Shown: positions 52,134 to 62,811 of the stretch, piece by piece
Layout: every line of letters begins with the position of its first letter
Numbering within the stretch: the stretch's first letter is position 1
Source of the DNA: Euonymus europaeus
Taxonomy: Eukaryota; Streptophyta; Magnoliopsida; Celastrales; Celastraceae
Reading direction: 5' to 3'
DNA length: 64,000 nt
Assembly (NCBI GenBank): GCA_963580455.1
Contig: OY756970.1
Coordinates: 7,688,001-7,752,000, forward strand
Program-made: the position numbers and the translations under genes
Notes under the pieces: generated by a model
Databases searched by the model: none
What the model was told of the DNA's origin: nothing
The model's input: only the letters and a program-made list of their open reading frames with translations

Positions 52134-52292
52134 CTTCCTAGATTATTTCGATGTCAAAACCCCAACTTTCGATGACAAATGGACAAAACCGTTTAAATCT
52201 CCTCTATAGAGTGAGTTGAGCAATTTCGGACTATCAAAGTTGCTTGGTGTACACTTTTTATTGTTCTTCTATGTCAAATTTTACGAGTATAA
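52134..52292. repeat. Hybrid monomer GATGTC type/m1
   Basis: The left part reads TTTCGATGTCAAAAC, as in the 47995 and 48634 monomers. The right part reads TTTCGATGACAAATGG, GTTTAAATCTCCTC and GCAATTTCGG, as in m1. Normal m1 opens CCATGCCG. This is why the m1 marker is missing here although an m2 follows as expected. Confidence 0.85.
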
Positions 52293-53572
52293 GCTTCCTA
52301 GATTATTTCGATACGAAAACCGAAACTTTCTATGAGAAATGGAAAAAACCGTTTAAAGCTCTTCCATAGAGCGAGTTGAGCAACTTCGGATTATCAAAGT
52401 TGCTCGGTGTACACTTTTTATTGTTCTTCTATGTCAAATTTTACGAGTATAAGCTTCCTAGATTATTTCTATGCCAAAACCCCAACTTTCGATGACAAAT
52501 GGACAAAACCGTTTAGAGCTCCTCTATAGAGTGAGTTGAGCAACTTCGGACTATCAAAGTTGCTCGGTGTACACTTTTTATTGTTCTTCTATGTCAAATT
52601 TTACGAGTATAAGGTTCCTAGATTATTTCGATGCCAAAACCCCAACTTTCTATGACAAATGGACAAAACCGTTTGAAGCTCCTCCATAGAGTGAGTTGAG
52701 CAACTTCGGACTATCAAAGTTGCTCGGTGTACACTTTTTATTGTTCTTCTATGTCAAATTTCTCGAGCATAAGCTTCCTAGATTATTTCGATGCCAAAAC
52801 CCCAACTATCAATGACAAATGGACAAAACCGTTAAAAGCTACTTCATAGTGAGTGTTGAGCAATTCCGGACCATCAAAGTTGCTCGGTGTACACTTTTTA
52901 TTGTTCTATTATGTCAAATTTCACGAGCATAAGCTTCCTAGATTATTTCGATGCCAAAACCCCAACTTTCTATGACAAATGGACAAAACCGTTTAAAGCT
53001 CATCCATAGAGTGAGTTGAGCAACTTCGGACTATCAAAATTGCTCGGTGTACACTTTTTATTGTTCTTCTATGTCAAATTTTACGAGTATAAGCTTCCTA
53101 GATTATTTCGATGCCAAAACCCCAACTTTCTATGACAAATGGACAAAACCGTTTAAAGCTCCTCCATAGAGTGAGTTGAGCAACTTCGGACTATCAAAGT
53201 TGAATGGTGTACACTTTTTATTGTTATCTATGTCAAATTTTACGAGTATAAGTTTCCTAGATTATTTCGATGCCAAAACCCCAACTTTCTATGACAAATG
53301 GACAAAACTGTTTAAAGCTCATCCATAGAGTGAGTTGAGCAACTTCGGACTATCAAAATTGCTCGGTGTACACTTTTTATTGTTCTTCTATGTCAAATTT
53401 TACGAGTATAAGCTTCCTAGATTATTTCGATGCCAAAACCCCAACTTTCTATGACAAATGGACAAAACCGTTCAAAGCTCCTCCATAGAGTGAGTTGAGC
53501 AACTTCGGACTATCAAAGTTGAATGGTGTACACTTTTTATTGTTATCTATGTCAAATTTTACGAGTATAAGC

Positions 53573-53740
53573 TTCCTAGATTATTTCGATGCCAAAACCC
53601 CAACTTTCTATGAGAAATGGAAAAAAACCGTTTAAAGCTCTTCTATAGAGCGAGTTGAGCAACTTCGGATTATCAAAGTTGCTCGGTGTACACTTTTTAT
53701 TGTTCTTCTATGTCAAATTTTACGAGTATAAGCTTCCTAG
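53573..53740. repeat. 161-bp monomer (A-run +1)
   Basis: The A run in AAATGGAAAAAAACCG near 53618 has seven A residues; the other hybrid copies have six. This is a private slippage insertion in one copy of the consensus/m2 hybrid. Confidence 0.75.
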
Positions 53741-54199
53741 ATTATTTCTATGCCAAAACCCCAACTTTCGATGACAAATGGACAAAACCGTTTAGAGCTC
53801 CTCTATAGAGTGAGTTGAGCAACTTCGGACTATCAAAGTTGCTCGGTGTACACTTTTTATTGTTCTTCTATGTCAAATTTTACGAGTATAAGCTTCCTAG
53901 ATTTTTTCGATGCCAAAACCCCAACTTTCTATGACAAATGGACAAAACCGTTTGAAGCTCCTCCATAGAGTGAGTTGAGCAACTTCGGACTATCAAAGTT
54001 GCTCGGTGTACACTTTTTATTGTTCTTCTATGTCAAATTTCTCGAGCATAAGCTTCCTAGATTATTTCGATGCCAAAACCCCAACTATCAATGACAAATG
54101 GACAAAACCGTTAAAAGCTACTTCATAGTGAGTGTTGAGCAATTCCGGACCATCAAAGTTGCTCGGTGTACACTTTTTATTGTTCTTCTATGTCAACTT

Positions 54200-54320
54200 T
54201 TACGAGTATAAGCTTCCTAGATTATTTCGATGCCAAAACCCCAACTTTCTATGACAAATGGACAAAACCGTTTAAAGCTCCTCCATAGAGTGAGTTGAGC
54301 AACTTCGGATTACGAGTATA
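54200..54320. repeat. Truncated monomer with 50-bp internal deletion
   Basis: CTTCGGA (54303-54309) is joined directly to TTACGAGTATAAG (from 54310). In a normal monomer 50 bp separate these, holding the dyad's right arm, GTGTACAC and the T-rich segment. It is the only large deletion in the window and marks the left edge of the diverged island. Confidence 0.9.
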
Positions 54321-55121
54321 AGCCTCTCAGATTATTTTGATGCCAAAACCGCAACTTTGCTATGAAAAATGGAGAAACCCATTTAAAGCTCCTCCATAGA
54401 GTGAGCTGAGCAACTTCGGACTATTAAAGTTGCTCGGTGTACAGTTTTTATTGTTCTTCTATGTCAAATTTTACGAGTATAAGCTTCCTAGATTATTTCG
54501 ATGCTAAAACCTCAACTTTCTATGACAAATGGACAAAACCGTTTAAAGCTCCTCCATAGAGTGAGTTGAGCAAATTCGGACTATCAAAGTTGGTCGGTGT
54601 ACACTTTTTATTGTTCTTCTATGTCAAATTTTACGAGTATAAGCTTCCTAGATTATTTCGATGCCAAAACCCCAACTTTCTAATGACAAATGGACAAAAC
54701 CATTAAAAGCAACTTCATAGTGAGAGTTGCGCAATTTCGGACCATCAAAGTTGCTCAGTGTACACTATTTATTGTTCTTCTAAGTCAAATTTTACGAGTA
54801 TATGTTTCCTAGATTATTTCGATGCCAAAACCTCAACTTTCCTATGACAAATCGAGAAACCCATTTAAAGAACCTCCATTGAGTGAGTTGAGCAATTTCG
54901 GACTATCAAAGTTGCTCGGTGTACACTATTTATTATTCTTCTAAGTCAAATTTTACGAGTATATGTTTCCTAGATTATTTCGATGCCAAAACCCTAGCTT
55001 TCTATGACAAATGGACCAAACCGTTTAAAGCTCCTCCATAGACTGAGTTGAGCAACTTCAGACTATCAAAGTTGCTCGGTGTACACTTTTTATTGTTCTT
55101 CTATGTCAAATTTTACGAGTA
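54310..55121. repeat. Island of about five strongly diverged monomers
   Basis: These copies carry many changes not seen elsewhere: AAGCCTCTCAG, AACCGCAACTTTGC, ATGGAGAAACCC, GATGCTAAAACCTC, GTTGGTCGG, GCAACTTCATAG with GTTGCGCAAT, CTTCTAAGTCAAAT, GAGTATATGTTTCC, AAATCGAGAAACCC, AAAGAACCTCCATTG, CCCTAGC and GGACCAAACC. Three have one-base insertions (CTTTGCTATG, CTAATGAC, TTTCCTATG). Two lack the HindIII site. They look older or less homogenised than their neighbours and may be the remnant of an array edge. Confidence 0.9.
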
Positions 55122-57100
55122 TAAGCTTCCTAGATTATTTCGATGCCAAAACCCCAACTTTCTATGACAAATGGACAAAACCGTTTAAAGCTCCTCCATA
55201 GAGTGAGTTGAGCAACTTCGGACTATCAAAATTGCTCGGTGTACACTTTTTATTGTTCTTCTATGTCAAATTTTACGAGTATAAGCTTCCTAGATTATTT
55301 CGATGCCAAAACCCCAACTTTCTATGACAAATGGACAAAACCGTTTAAAGCTCCTCCATAGAGTGAGTTGAGCAACTTCGGACTATCAAAGTTGAATGGT
55401 GTACACTTTTTATTGTTATCTATGTCAAATTTTACGAGTATAAGCTTCCTAGATTATTTCGATGCCAAAACCCCAACTTTCTATGACAAATGGACAAAAC
55501 CGTTTAAAACTCATCCGTAGAGTGAGTTGAGCAACTTCGGACTATCAAAATTGCTCGGTGTACACTTTTTATTGTTCTTCTATGTCAAATTTTACGAGTA
55601 TAAGCTTCCTAGATTATTTCGATGCCAAAACCCCAACTTTCTATGACAAATGGACAAAACCATTTAAAGCTCCCCTATAGAGTGAGTTGAGCAACTTCGG
55701 ACTATCAAAGTTGTTCGGTGTAAACTTTTTATTGTTCTTCTATGTCAAATTTTACGAGTATAAGCTTCCTAGATTATTTCAATGCCAAAACCCCAACTTT
55801 CGATGACAGATGGACAAAACCATTTAAAGCTCCCCTATAGATTGAGTTGAGCAACTTCGGACTATCAAAGTTGTTCGGTGTAAACTTTTTATTGTTCTTC
55901 TATGTCAAATTTTACGAGTATAAGCTTCCTAGATTATTTCCATGCCGAAACCCCAACTTTCGATGACAAATGGACAAAACCGTTTAAATCTCCTCTATAG
56001 AGTGAGTTGAGCAATTTCGGACTATCAAAGTTGCTTGGTGTACACTTTTTATTGTTCTTCTATGTCAAATTTTACGAGTATAAGCTTCCTAGATTATTTC
56101 GATACGAAAACCGAAACTTTCTATGAGAAATGGAAAAAACCGTTTAAAGCTCTTCCATAGAGCGAGTTGAGCAACTTCGGATTATCAAAGTTGCTCGGTG
56201 TACACTTTTTATTGTTCTTCTATGTCAAATTTTACGAGTATAAGGTTCCTAGATTATTTCGATGCCAAAACCCCAACTTTCTATGACAAATGGACAAAAC
56301 CGTTTGAAGCTCCTCAATAGAGTGAGTTGAGCAACTTCGGACTATCAAAGTTGCTCGGTGTACACTTTTTATTGTTCTTCTATGTCAAATTTCTCGAGCA
56401 TAAGCTTCCTAGATTATTTCGATGCCAAAACCCCAACTATCAATGACAAATGGACAAAACCGTTAAAAGCTACTTCATAGTGAGTGTTGAGCAATTCCGG
56501 ACCATCAAAGTTGCTCGGTGTACACTTTTTATTGTTCTATTATGTCAAATTTCACGAGCATAAGCTTCCTAGATTATTTCGATGCCAAAACCCCAACTTT
56601 CTATGACAAATGGACAAAACCGTTTAAAGCTCATCCATAGAGTGAGTTGAGCAACTTCGGACTATCAAAATTGCTCGGTGTACACTTTTTATTGTTCTTC
56701 TATGTCAAATTTTACGAGTATAAGCTTCCTAGATTATTTCGATGCCAAAACCCCAACTTTCTATGACAAATGGACAAAACCGTTTAAAGCTCCTCCATAG
56801 AGTGAGTTGAGCAACTTCGGACTATCAAAGTTGAATGGTGTACACTTTTTATTGTTATCTATGTCAAATTTTACGAGTATAAGTTTCCTAGATTATTTCG
56901 ATGCCAAAACCCCAACTTTCTATGACAAATGGACAAAACTGTTTAAAGCTCATCCATAGAGTGAGTTGAGCAACTTCGGACTATCAAAATTGCTCGGTGT
57001 ACACTTTTTATTGTTCTTCTATGTCAAATTTTACGAGTATAAGCTTCCTAGATTATTTCGATGCCAAAACCCCAACTTTCTATGACAAATGGACAAAACC

Positions 57101-59977
57101 GTTCAAAGCTCCTCCATAGAGTGAGTTGAGCAACTTCGGACTATCAAAGTTGAATGGTGTACACTTTTTATTGTTATCTATGTCAAATTTTACGAGTATA
57201 AGCTTCCTAGATTATTTCGATGCCAAAACCCCAACTTTCTATGAGAAATGGAAAAAACCGTTTAAAGCTCTTCTATAGAGCGAGTTGAGCAACTTCGGAT
57301 TATCAAAGTTGCTCGGTGTACACTTTTTATTGTTCTTCTATGTCAAATTTTACGAGTATAAGCTTCCTAGATTATTTCTATGCCAAAACCCCAACTTTCG
57401 ATGACAAATGGACAAAACCGTTTAGAGCTCCTCTATAGAGTGAGTTGAGCAACTTCGGACTATCAAAGTTGCTCGGTGTACACTTTTTATTGTTCTTCTA
57501 TGTCAAATTTTACGAGTATAAGCTTCCTAGATTATTTCGATGCCAAAACCCCAACTTTCTATGACAAATGGACAAAACCGTTTGAAGCTCCTCCATAGAG
57601 TGAGTTGAGCAACTTCGGACTATCAAAGTTGCTCGGTGTACACTTTTTATTGTTCTTCTATGTCAAATTTCTCGAGCATAAGCTTCCTAGATTATTTCGA
57701 TGCCAAAACCCCAACTATCAATGACAAATGGACAAAACCGTTAAAAGCTACTTCATAGTGAGTGTTGAGCAATTCCGGACCATCAAAGTTGCTCGGTGTA
57801 CACTTTTTATTGTTCTATTATGTCAAATTTCACGAGCATAAGCTTCCTAGATTATTTCGATGCCAAAACCCCAACTTTCTATGACAAATGGACAAAACCG
57901 TTTAAAGCTCATCCATAGAGTGAGTTGAGCAACTTCGGACTATCAAAATTGCTCGGTGTACACTTTTTATTGTTCTTCTATGTCAAATTTTACGAGTATA
58001 AGCTTCCTAGATTATTTCGATGCCAAAACCCCAACTTTCTATGACAAATGGACAAAACCGTTCAAAGCTCCTCCATAGAGTGAGTTGAGCAACTTCGGAC
58101 TATCAAAGTTGAATGGTGTACACTTTTTATTGTTATCTATGTCAAATTTTACGAGTATAAGCTTCCTAGATTATTTCGATGCCAAAACCCCAACTTTCTA
58201 TGAGAAATGGAAAAAACCGTTTAAAGCTCTTCTATAGAGCGAGTTGAGCAACTTCGGATTATCAAAGTTGCTCGGTGTACACTTTTTATTGTTCTTCTAT
58301 GTCAAATTTTACGAGTATAAGCTTCCTAGATTATTTCTATGCCAAAACCCCAACTTTCGATGACAAATGGACAAAACCGTTTAGAGCTCCTCTATAGAGT
58401 GAGTTGAGCAACTTCGGACTATCAAAGTTGCTCGGTGTACACTTTTTATTGTTCTTCTATGTCAAATTTTACGAGTATAAGCTTCCTAGATTATTTCGAT
58501 GCCAAAACCCCAACTTTCTATGACAAATGGACAAAACCGTTTGAAGCTCCTCCATAGAGTGAGTTGAGCAACTTCGGACTATCAAAGTTGCTCGGTGTAC
58601 ACTTTTTATTGTTCTTCTATGTCAAATTTCTCGAGCATAAGCTTCCTAGATTATTTCGATGCCAAAACCCCAACTATCAATGACAAATGGACAAAACCGT
58701 TAAAAGCTACTTCATAGTGAGTGTTGAACAATTCCGGACCATCAAAGTTGCTCGGTGTACACTTTTTATTGTTCTATTATGTCAAATTTCACGAGCATAA
58801 GCTTCCTAGATTATTTCGATGCCAAAACCCCAACTTTCTATGACAAATGGACAAAACCGTTTAAAGCTCATCCATAGAGTGAGTTGAGCAACTTCGGACT
58901 ATCAAAATTGCTCGGTGTACACTTTTTATTGTTCTTCTATGTCAAATTTTACGAGTATAAGCTTCCTAGATTATTTCGATGCCAAAACCCCAACTTTCTA
59001 TGACAAATGGACAAAACCGTTCAAAGCTCCTCCATAGAGTGAGTTGAGCAACTTCGGACTATCAAAGTTGAATGGTGTACACTTTTTATTGTTATCTATG
59101 TCAAATTTTACGAGTATAAGCTTCCTAGATTATTTCGATGCCAAAACCCCAACTTTCTATGAGAAATGGAAAAAACCGTTTAAAGCTCTTCTATAGAGCG
59201 AGTTGAGCAACTTCGGATTATCAAAGTTGCTCGGTGTACACTTTTTATTGTTCTTCTATGTCAAATTTTACGAGTATAAGCTTCCTAGATTATTTCTATG
59301 CCAAAACCCCAACTTTCGATGACAAATGGACAAAACCGTTTAGAGCTCCTCTATAGAGTGAGTTGAGCAACTTCGGACTATCAAAGTTGCTCGGTGTACA
59401 CTTTTTATTGTTCTTCTATGTCAAATTTTACGAGTATAAGCTTCCTAGATTATTTCGATGCCAAAACCCCAACTTTCTATGACAAATGGACAAAACCGTT
59501 TGAAGCTCCTCCATAGAGTGAGTTGAGCAACTTCGGACTATCAAAGTTGCTCGGTGTACACTTTTTATTGTTCTTCTATGTCAAATTTCTCGAGCATAAG
59601 CTTCCTAGATTATTTCGATGCCAAAACCCCAACTATCAATGACAAATGGACAAAACCGTTAAAAGCTACTTCATAGTGAGTGTTGAGCAATTCCGGACCA
59701 TCAAAGTTGCTCGGTGTACACTTTTTATTGTTCTATTATGTCAAATTTCACGAGCATAAGCTTCCTAGATTATTTCGATGCCAAAACCCCAACTTTCTAT
59801 GACAAATGGACAAAACCGTTTAAAGCTCATCCATAGAGTGAGTTGAGCAACTTCGGACTATCAAAATTGCTCGGTGTACACTTTTTATTGTTCTTCTATG
59901 TCAAATTTTACGAGTATAAGCTTCCTAGATTATTTCGATGCCAAAACCCCAACTTTCTATGACAAATGGACAAAACC
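57101..59977. repeat. 959-bp hexamer HOR, three tandem copies
   Basis: GTTCAAAGCTCC recurs at 57101, 58060 and 59019, and GTTTAGAGC at 57420, 58379 and 59338; every spacing is exactly 959 bp (five 160-bp monomers and one 159-bp). The order is GTTCAAAG/GTTGAATGG, the GTTATCTA boundary, the consensus/m2 hybrid, GTTTAGAG, GTTTGAAG, the TCTCGAGC/AACTATC monomer, and GCTCATCC. One private change (GTTGAACAATTCC near 58723) separates the copies. A truncated relative ends at 54309. Confidence 0.92.
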
Positions 59978-61356
59978 GTTTAAAGCTCCTCCATAGAGTG
60001 AGTTGAGCAACTTCGGACTATCAAAGTTGAATGGTGTACACTTTTTATTGTTATCTATGTCAAATTTTACGAGTATAAGTTTCCTAGATTATTTCGATGC
60101 CAAAACCCCAACTTTCTATGACAAATGGACAAAACTGTTTAAAGCTCATCCATAGAGTGAGTTGAGCAACTTCGGACTATCAAAATTGCTCGGTGTACAC
60201 TTTTTATTGTTCTTCTATGTCAAATTTTACGAGTATAAGCTTCCTAGATTATTTCGATGCCAAAACCCCAACTTTCTATGACAAATGGACAAAACCGTTC
60301 AAAGCTCCTCCATAGAGTGAGTTGAGCAACTTCGGACTATCAAAGTTGAATGGTGTACACTTTTTATTGTTATCTATGTCAAATTTTACGAGTATAAGCT
60401 TCCTAGATTATTTCGATGCCAAAACCCCAACTTTCTATGACAAATGGACAAAACCGTTTAAAGCTCCTCCATAGAGTGAGTTGAGCAACTTCGGACTATC
60501 AAAGTTGAATGGTGTACACTTTTTATTGTTCTTCTATGTCAAATTTTACGAGTATAAGCTTCCTAGATTATTTCGATGCTAAAACCCCAACTTTCTATGA
60601 CAAATGGACAAAACCGTTTAAAGCTCCCCCATAGAGTGGGTTGAGAAACTTCGGACTATCAAAGTTGCTCGGTGTACACTTTTTATTGTTCTTCTAGGTC
60701 AAATTTCTCGAGCAGAAGCTTCCTAGATTATTTTGATGCCAAAACCCCAACTATCAATGACAAATGGACAAAACCGTTAAAAGCTACTTCATAGTGAGAG
60801 TTGAGCAATTCCGGACCATCAAAGTTGCTCGGTGTACACTTTTTATTGTTCTTCTATGTCAACTTTCACGAGCATAAGCTTCCTAGATTATTTCGATGCC
60901 AAAACCCCAACTTTCAATGACAAATGGACAAAACCATTTAAAGCTCCCCTATAGAGTGAGTTGAGCAACTTCGGACTATCAAAGTTGCTCGGTGTACACT
61001 TTTTATTGTTCTTCTATGTCAAATTTTACGAGTATAAGCTTCCTAGATTATTTCGATGCCAAAACCCCAACTTTCTATGACAAATGGACAAAACCGTTTA
61101 AAGCTCCTCCATAGAGTGAGTTGAGCAACTTCGGACTATCAAAGTTGCTCGGTGTACACTTTTTATTGTTCTTCTATGTCAAATTTCTCGAGCATAAGCT
61201 TCCTAGATTATTTTGATGCCAAAACCCCAACTATCAATGACAAAGGGACAAAACCGTTAAAAGCTACTTCATAGTGAGAGTTGAGCAATTCCGGACCATC
61301 AAAGTTGCTCGGTGTACACTTTTTATTGTTCTATTATGTCAAATTTCACGAGCATA

Positions 61357-61675
61357 AGCTTCCTAGATTATTTCGATGCCAAAACCCCAACTTTCTATGG
61401 CAAATGGACAAAACCGTTTAAAGCTCCTCCATAGAGTGAGTTGAGCAACTTCGGACTATAAAAGTTGCTCGGTGTACACTTTGTATTGTTCTTCTATGTC
61501 AAATTTTACGAGTATAAGCTTCCTAGATTATTTCGATGCGAAAACACCATCTTTATAAGACAAATGGACAAAACCGTTTAAAGCTCCTCCATAAAGTGAG
61601 TTGAGCAACTTCGGACTATCAAAGTTGCTCGGTGTACACTTTTTATTGTTCTTCTATGTCAATTTTTACGAGTAT
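61357..61675. repeat. Rare monomer pair, right occurrence
   Basis: It carries the same chain as 44142-44460: CTATGGCAAATGG (near 61395), CTATAAAAGTTGC, ACTTTGTATTG, GATGCGAAAACACCATC and TATGTCAATTTTTACG. It lies about 17.2 kb from the other copy. The monomer before it is TCTATTATGTC/TTTCACGAGC here but AGGTCAAATTTCACGAGC at the left occurrence. Confidence 0.85.
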
Positions 61676-62811
61676 AAGCTTCCTAGATTATTTCGATGCC
61701 AAAACCCCAACTTTCTATGACAAATGGACAAAACCGTTTAAAGCTCCTCCATAGAGTGAGTTGAGCAACTTCGGACTATCAAAGTTGAATGGTGTACACT
61801 TTTTATTGTTCTTCTATGTCAAATTTTACGAGTATAAGCTTCCTAGATTATTTCGATGCCAAAACCCCAACTTTCTATGACAAATGGACAAAACCGTTTA
61901 AAGCTCCTCCATAGAGTGAGTTGAGCAACTTCGGACTATCAAAGTTGAATGGTGTACACTTTTTATTGTTATCTATGTCAAATTTTACGAGTATAAGTTT
62001 CCTAGATTATTTCGATGCCAAAACCCCAACTTTCTATGACAAATGGACAAAACTGTTTAAAGCTCATCCATAGAGTGAGTTGAGCAACTTCGGACTATCA
62101 AAATTGCTCGGTGTACACTTTTTATTGTTCTTCTATGTCAAATTTTACGAGTATAAGCTTCCTAGATTATTTCGATGCCAAAACCCCAACTTTCTATGAC
62201 AAATGGACAAAACCGTTTAAAGCTCCTCCATAGAGTGAGTTGAGCAACTTCGGACTATCAAAGTTGAATGGTGTACACTTTTTATTGTTATCTATGTCAA
62301 ATTTTACGAGTATAAGTTTCCTAGATTATTTCGATGCCAAAACCCCAACTTTCTATGACAAATGGACAAAACTGTTTAAAGCTCATCCATAGAGTGAGTT
62401 GAGCAACTTCGGACTATCAAAATTGCTCGGTGTACACTTTTTATTGTTCTTCTATGTCAAATTTTACGAGTATAAGCTTCCTAGATTATTTCGATGCCAA
62501 AACCCCAACTTTCTATGACAAATGGACAAAACCGTTTAAAGCTCATCCATAGAGTGAGTTGAGCAACTTCGGACTATCAAAATTGCTCGGTGTACACTTT
62601 TTATTGTTCTTCTATGTCAAATTTTACGAGTATAAGCTTCCTAGATTATTTCAATGCCAAAACCCCAACTTTCGATGACAGATGGACAAAACCATTTAAA
62701 GCTCCCATATAGATTGAGTTGAGCAACTTCGGACTATCAAAGTTGTTCGGTGTAAACTTTTTATTGTTCTTCTATGTCAAATTTTACGAGTATAAGCTTC
62801 CTAGATTATTT

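Larger units (their letters stand above)
49912..55939. repeat. Long rearranged HOR interval (6,028 bp)
   Basis: Between two m1 markers lie two related blocks starting near 50161 and 52398. The GTTTAGAG markers at 50274, 51552, 52511 and 53790 alternate between spacings of about 1,278 and 959 bp. The interval also contains a hybrid m1 near 52134, a truncated monomer at 54309 and the diverged island. After the island the sequence rejoins the pattern seen at 49.1-49.9 kb. Confidence 0.82.
55940..62811. repeat. Right-domain HOR interval with hexamer amplification (6,872 bp)
   Basis: It opens with m1 and m2 and contains the three-copy hexamer at 57101-59977, 319-bp dimers, the AGGTCAAATTTCTCGAGCAG monomer (near 60697), the rare pair at 61357-61675, and m22-like TTTCAATGCC before the closing m1 at 62812. 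m21 is missing before this m22, and m22 has GCTCCCATATAG. Confidence 0.82.

Noticed and set aside
54303..54350. Mobile-element insertion or excision site at the deletion
   Set aside because: No target-site duplication, terminal inverted repeat or foreign bases are seen at the junction; a simple deletion or exchange explains it.
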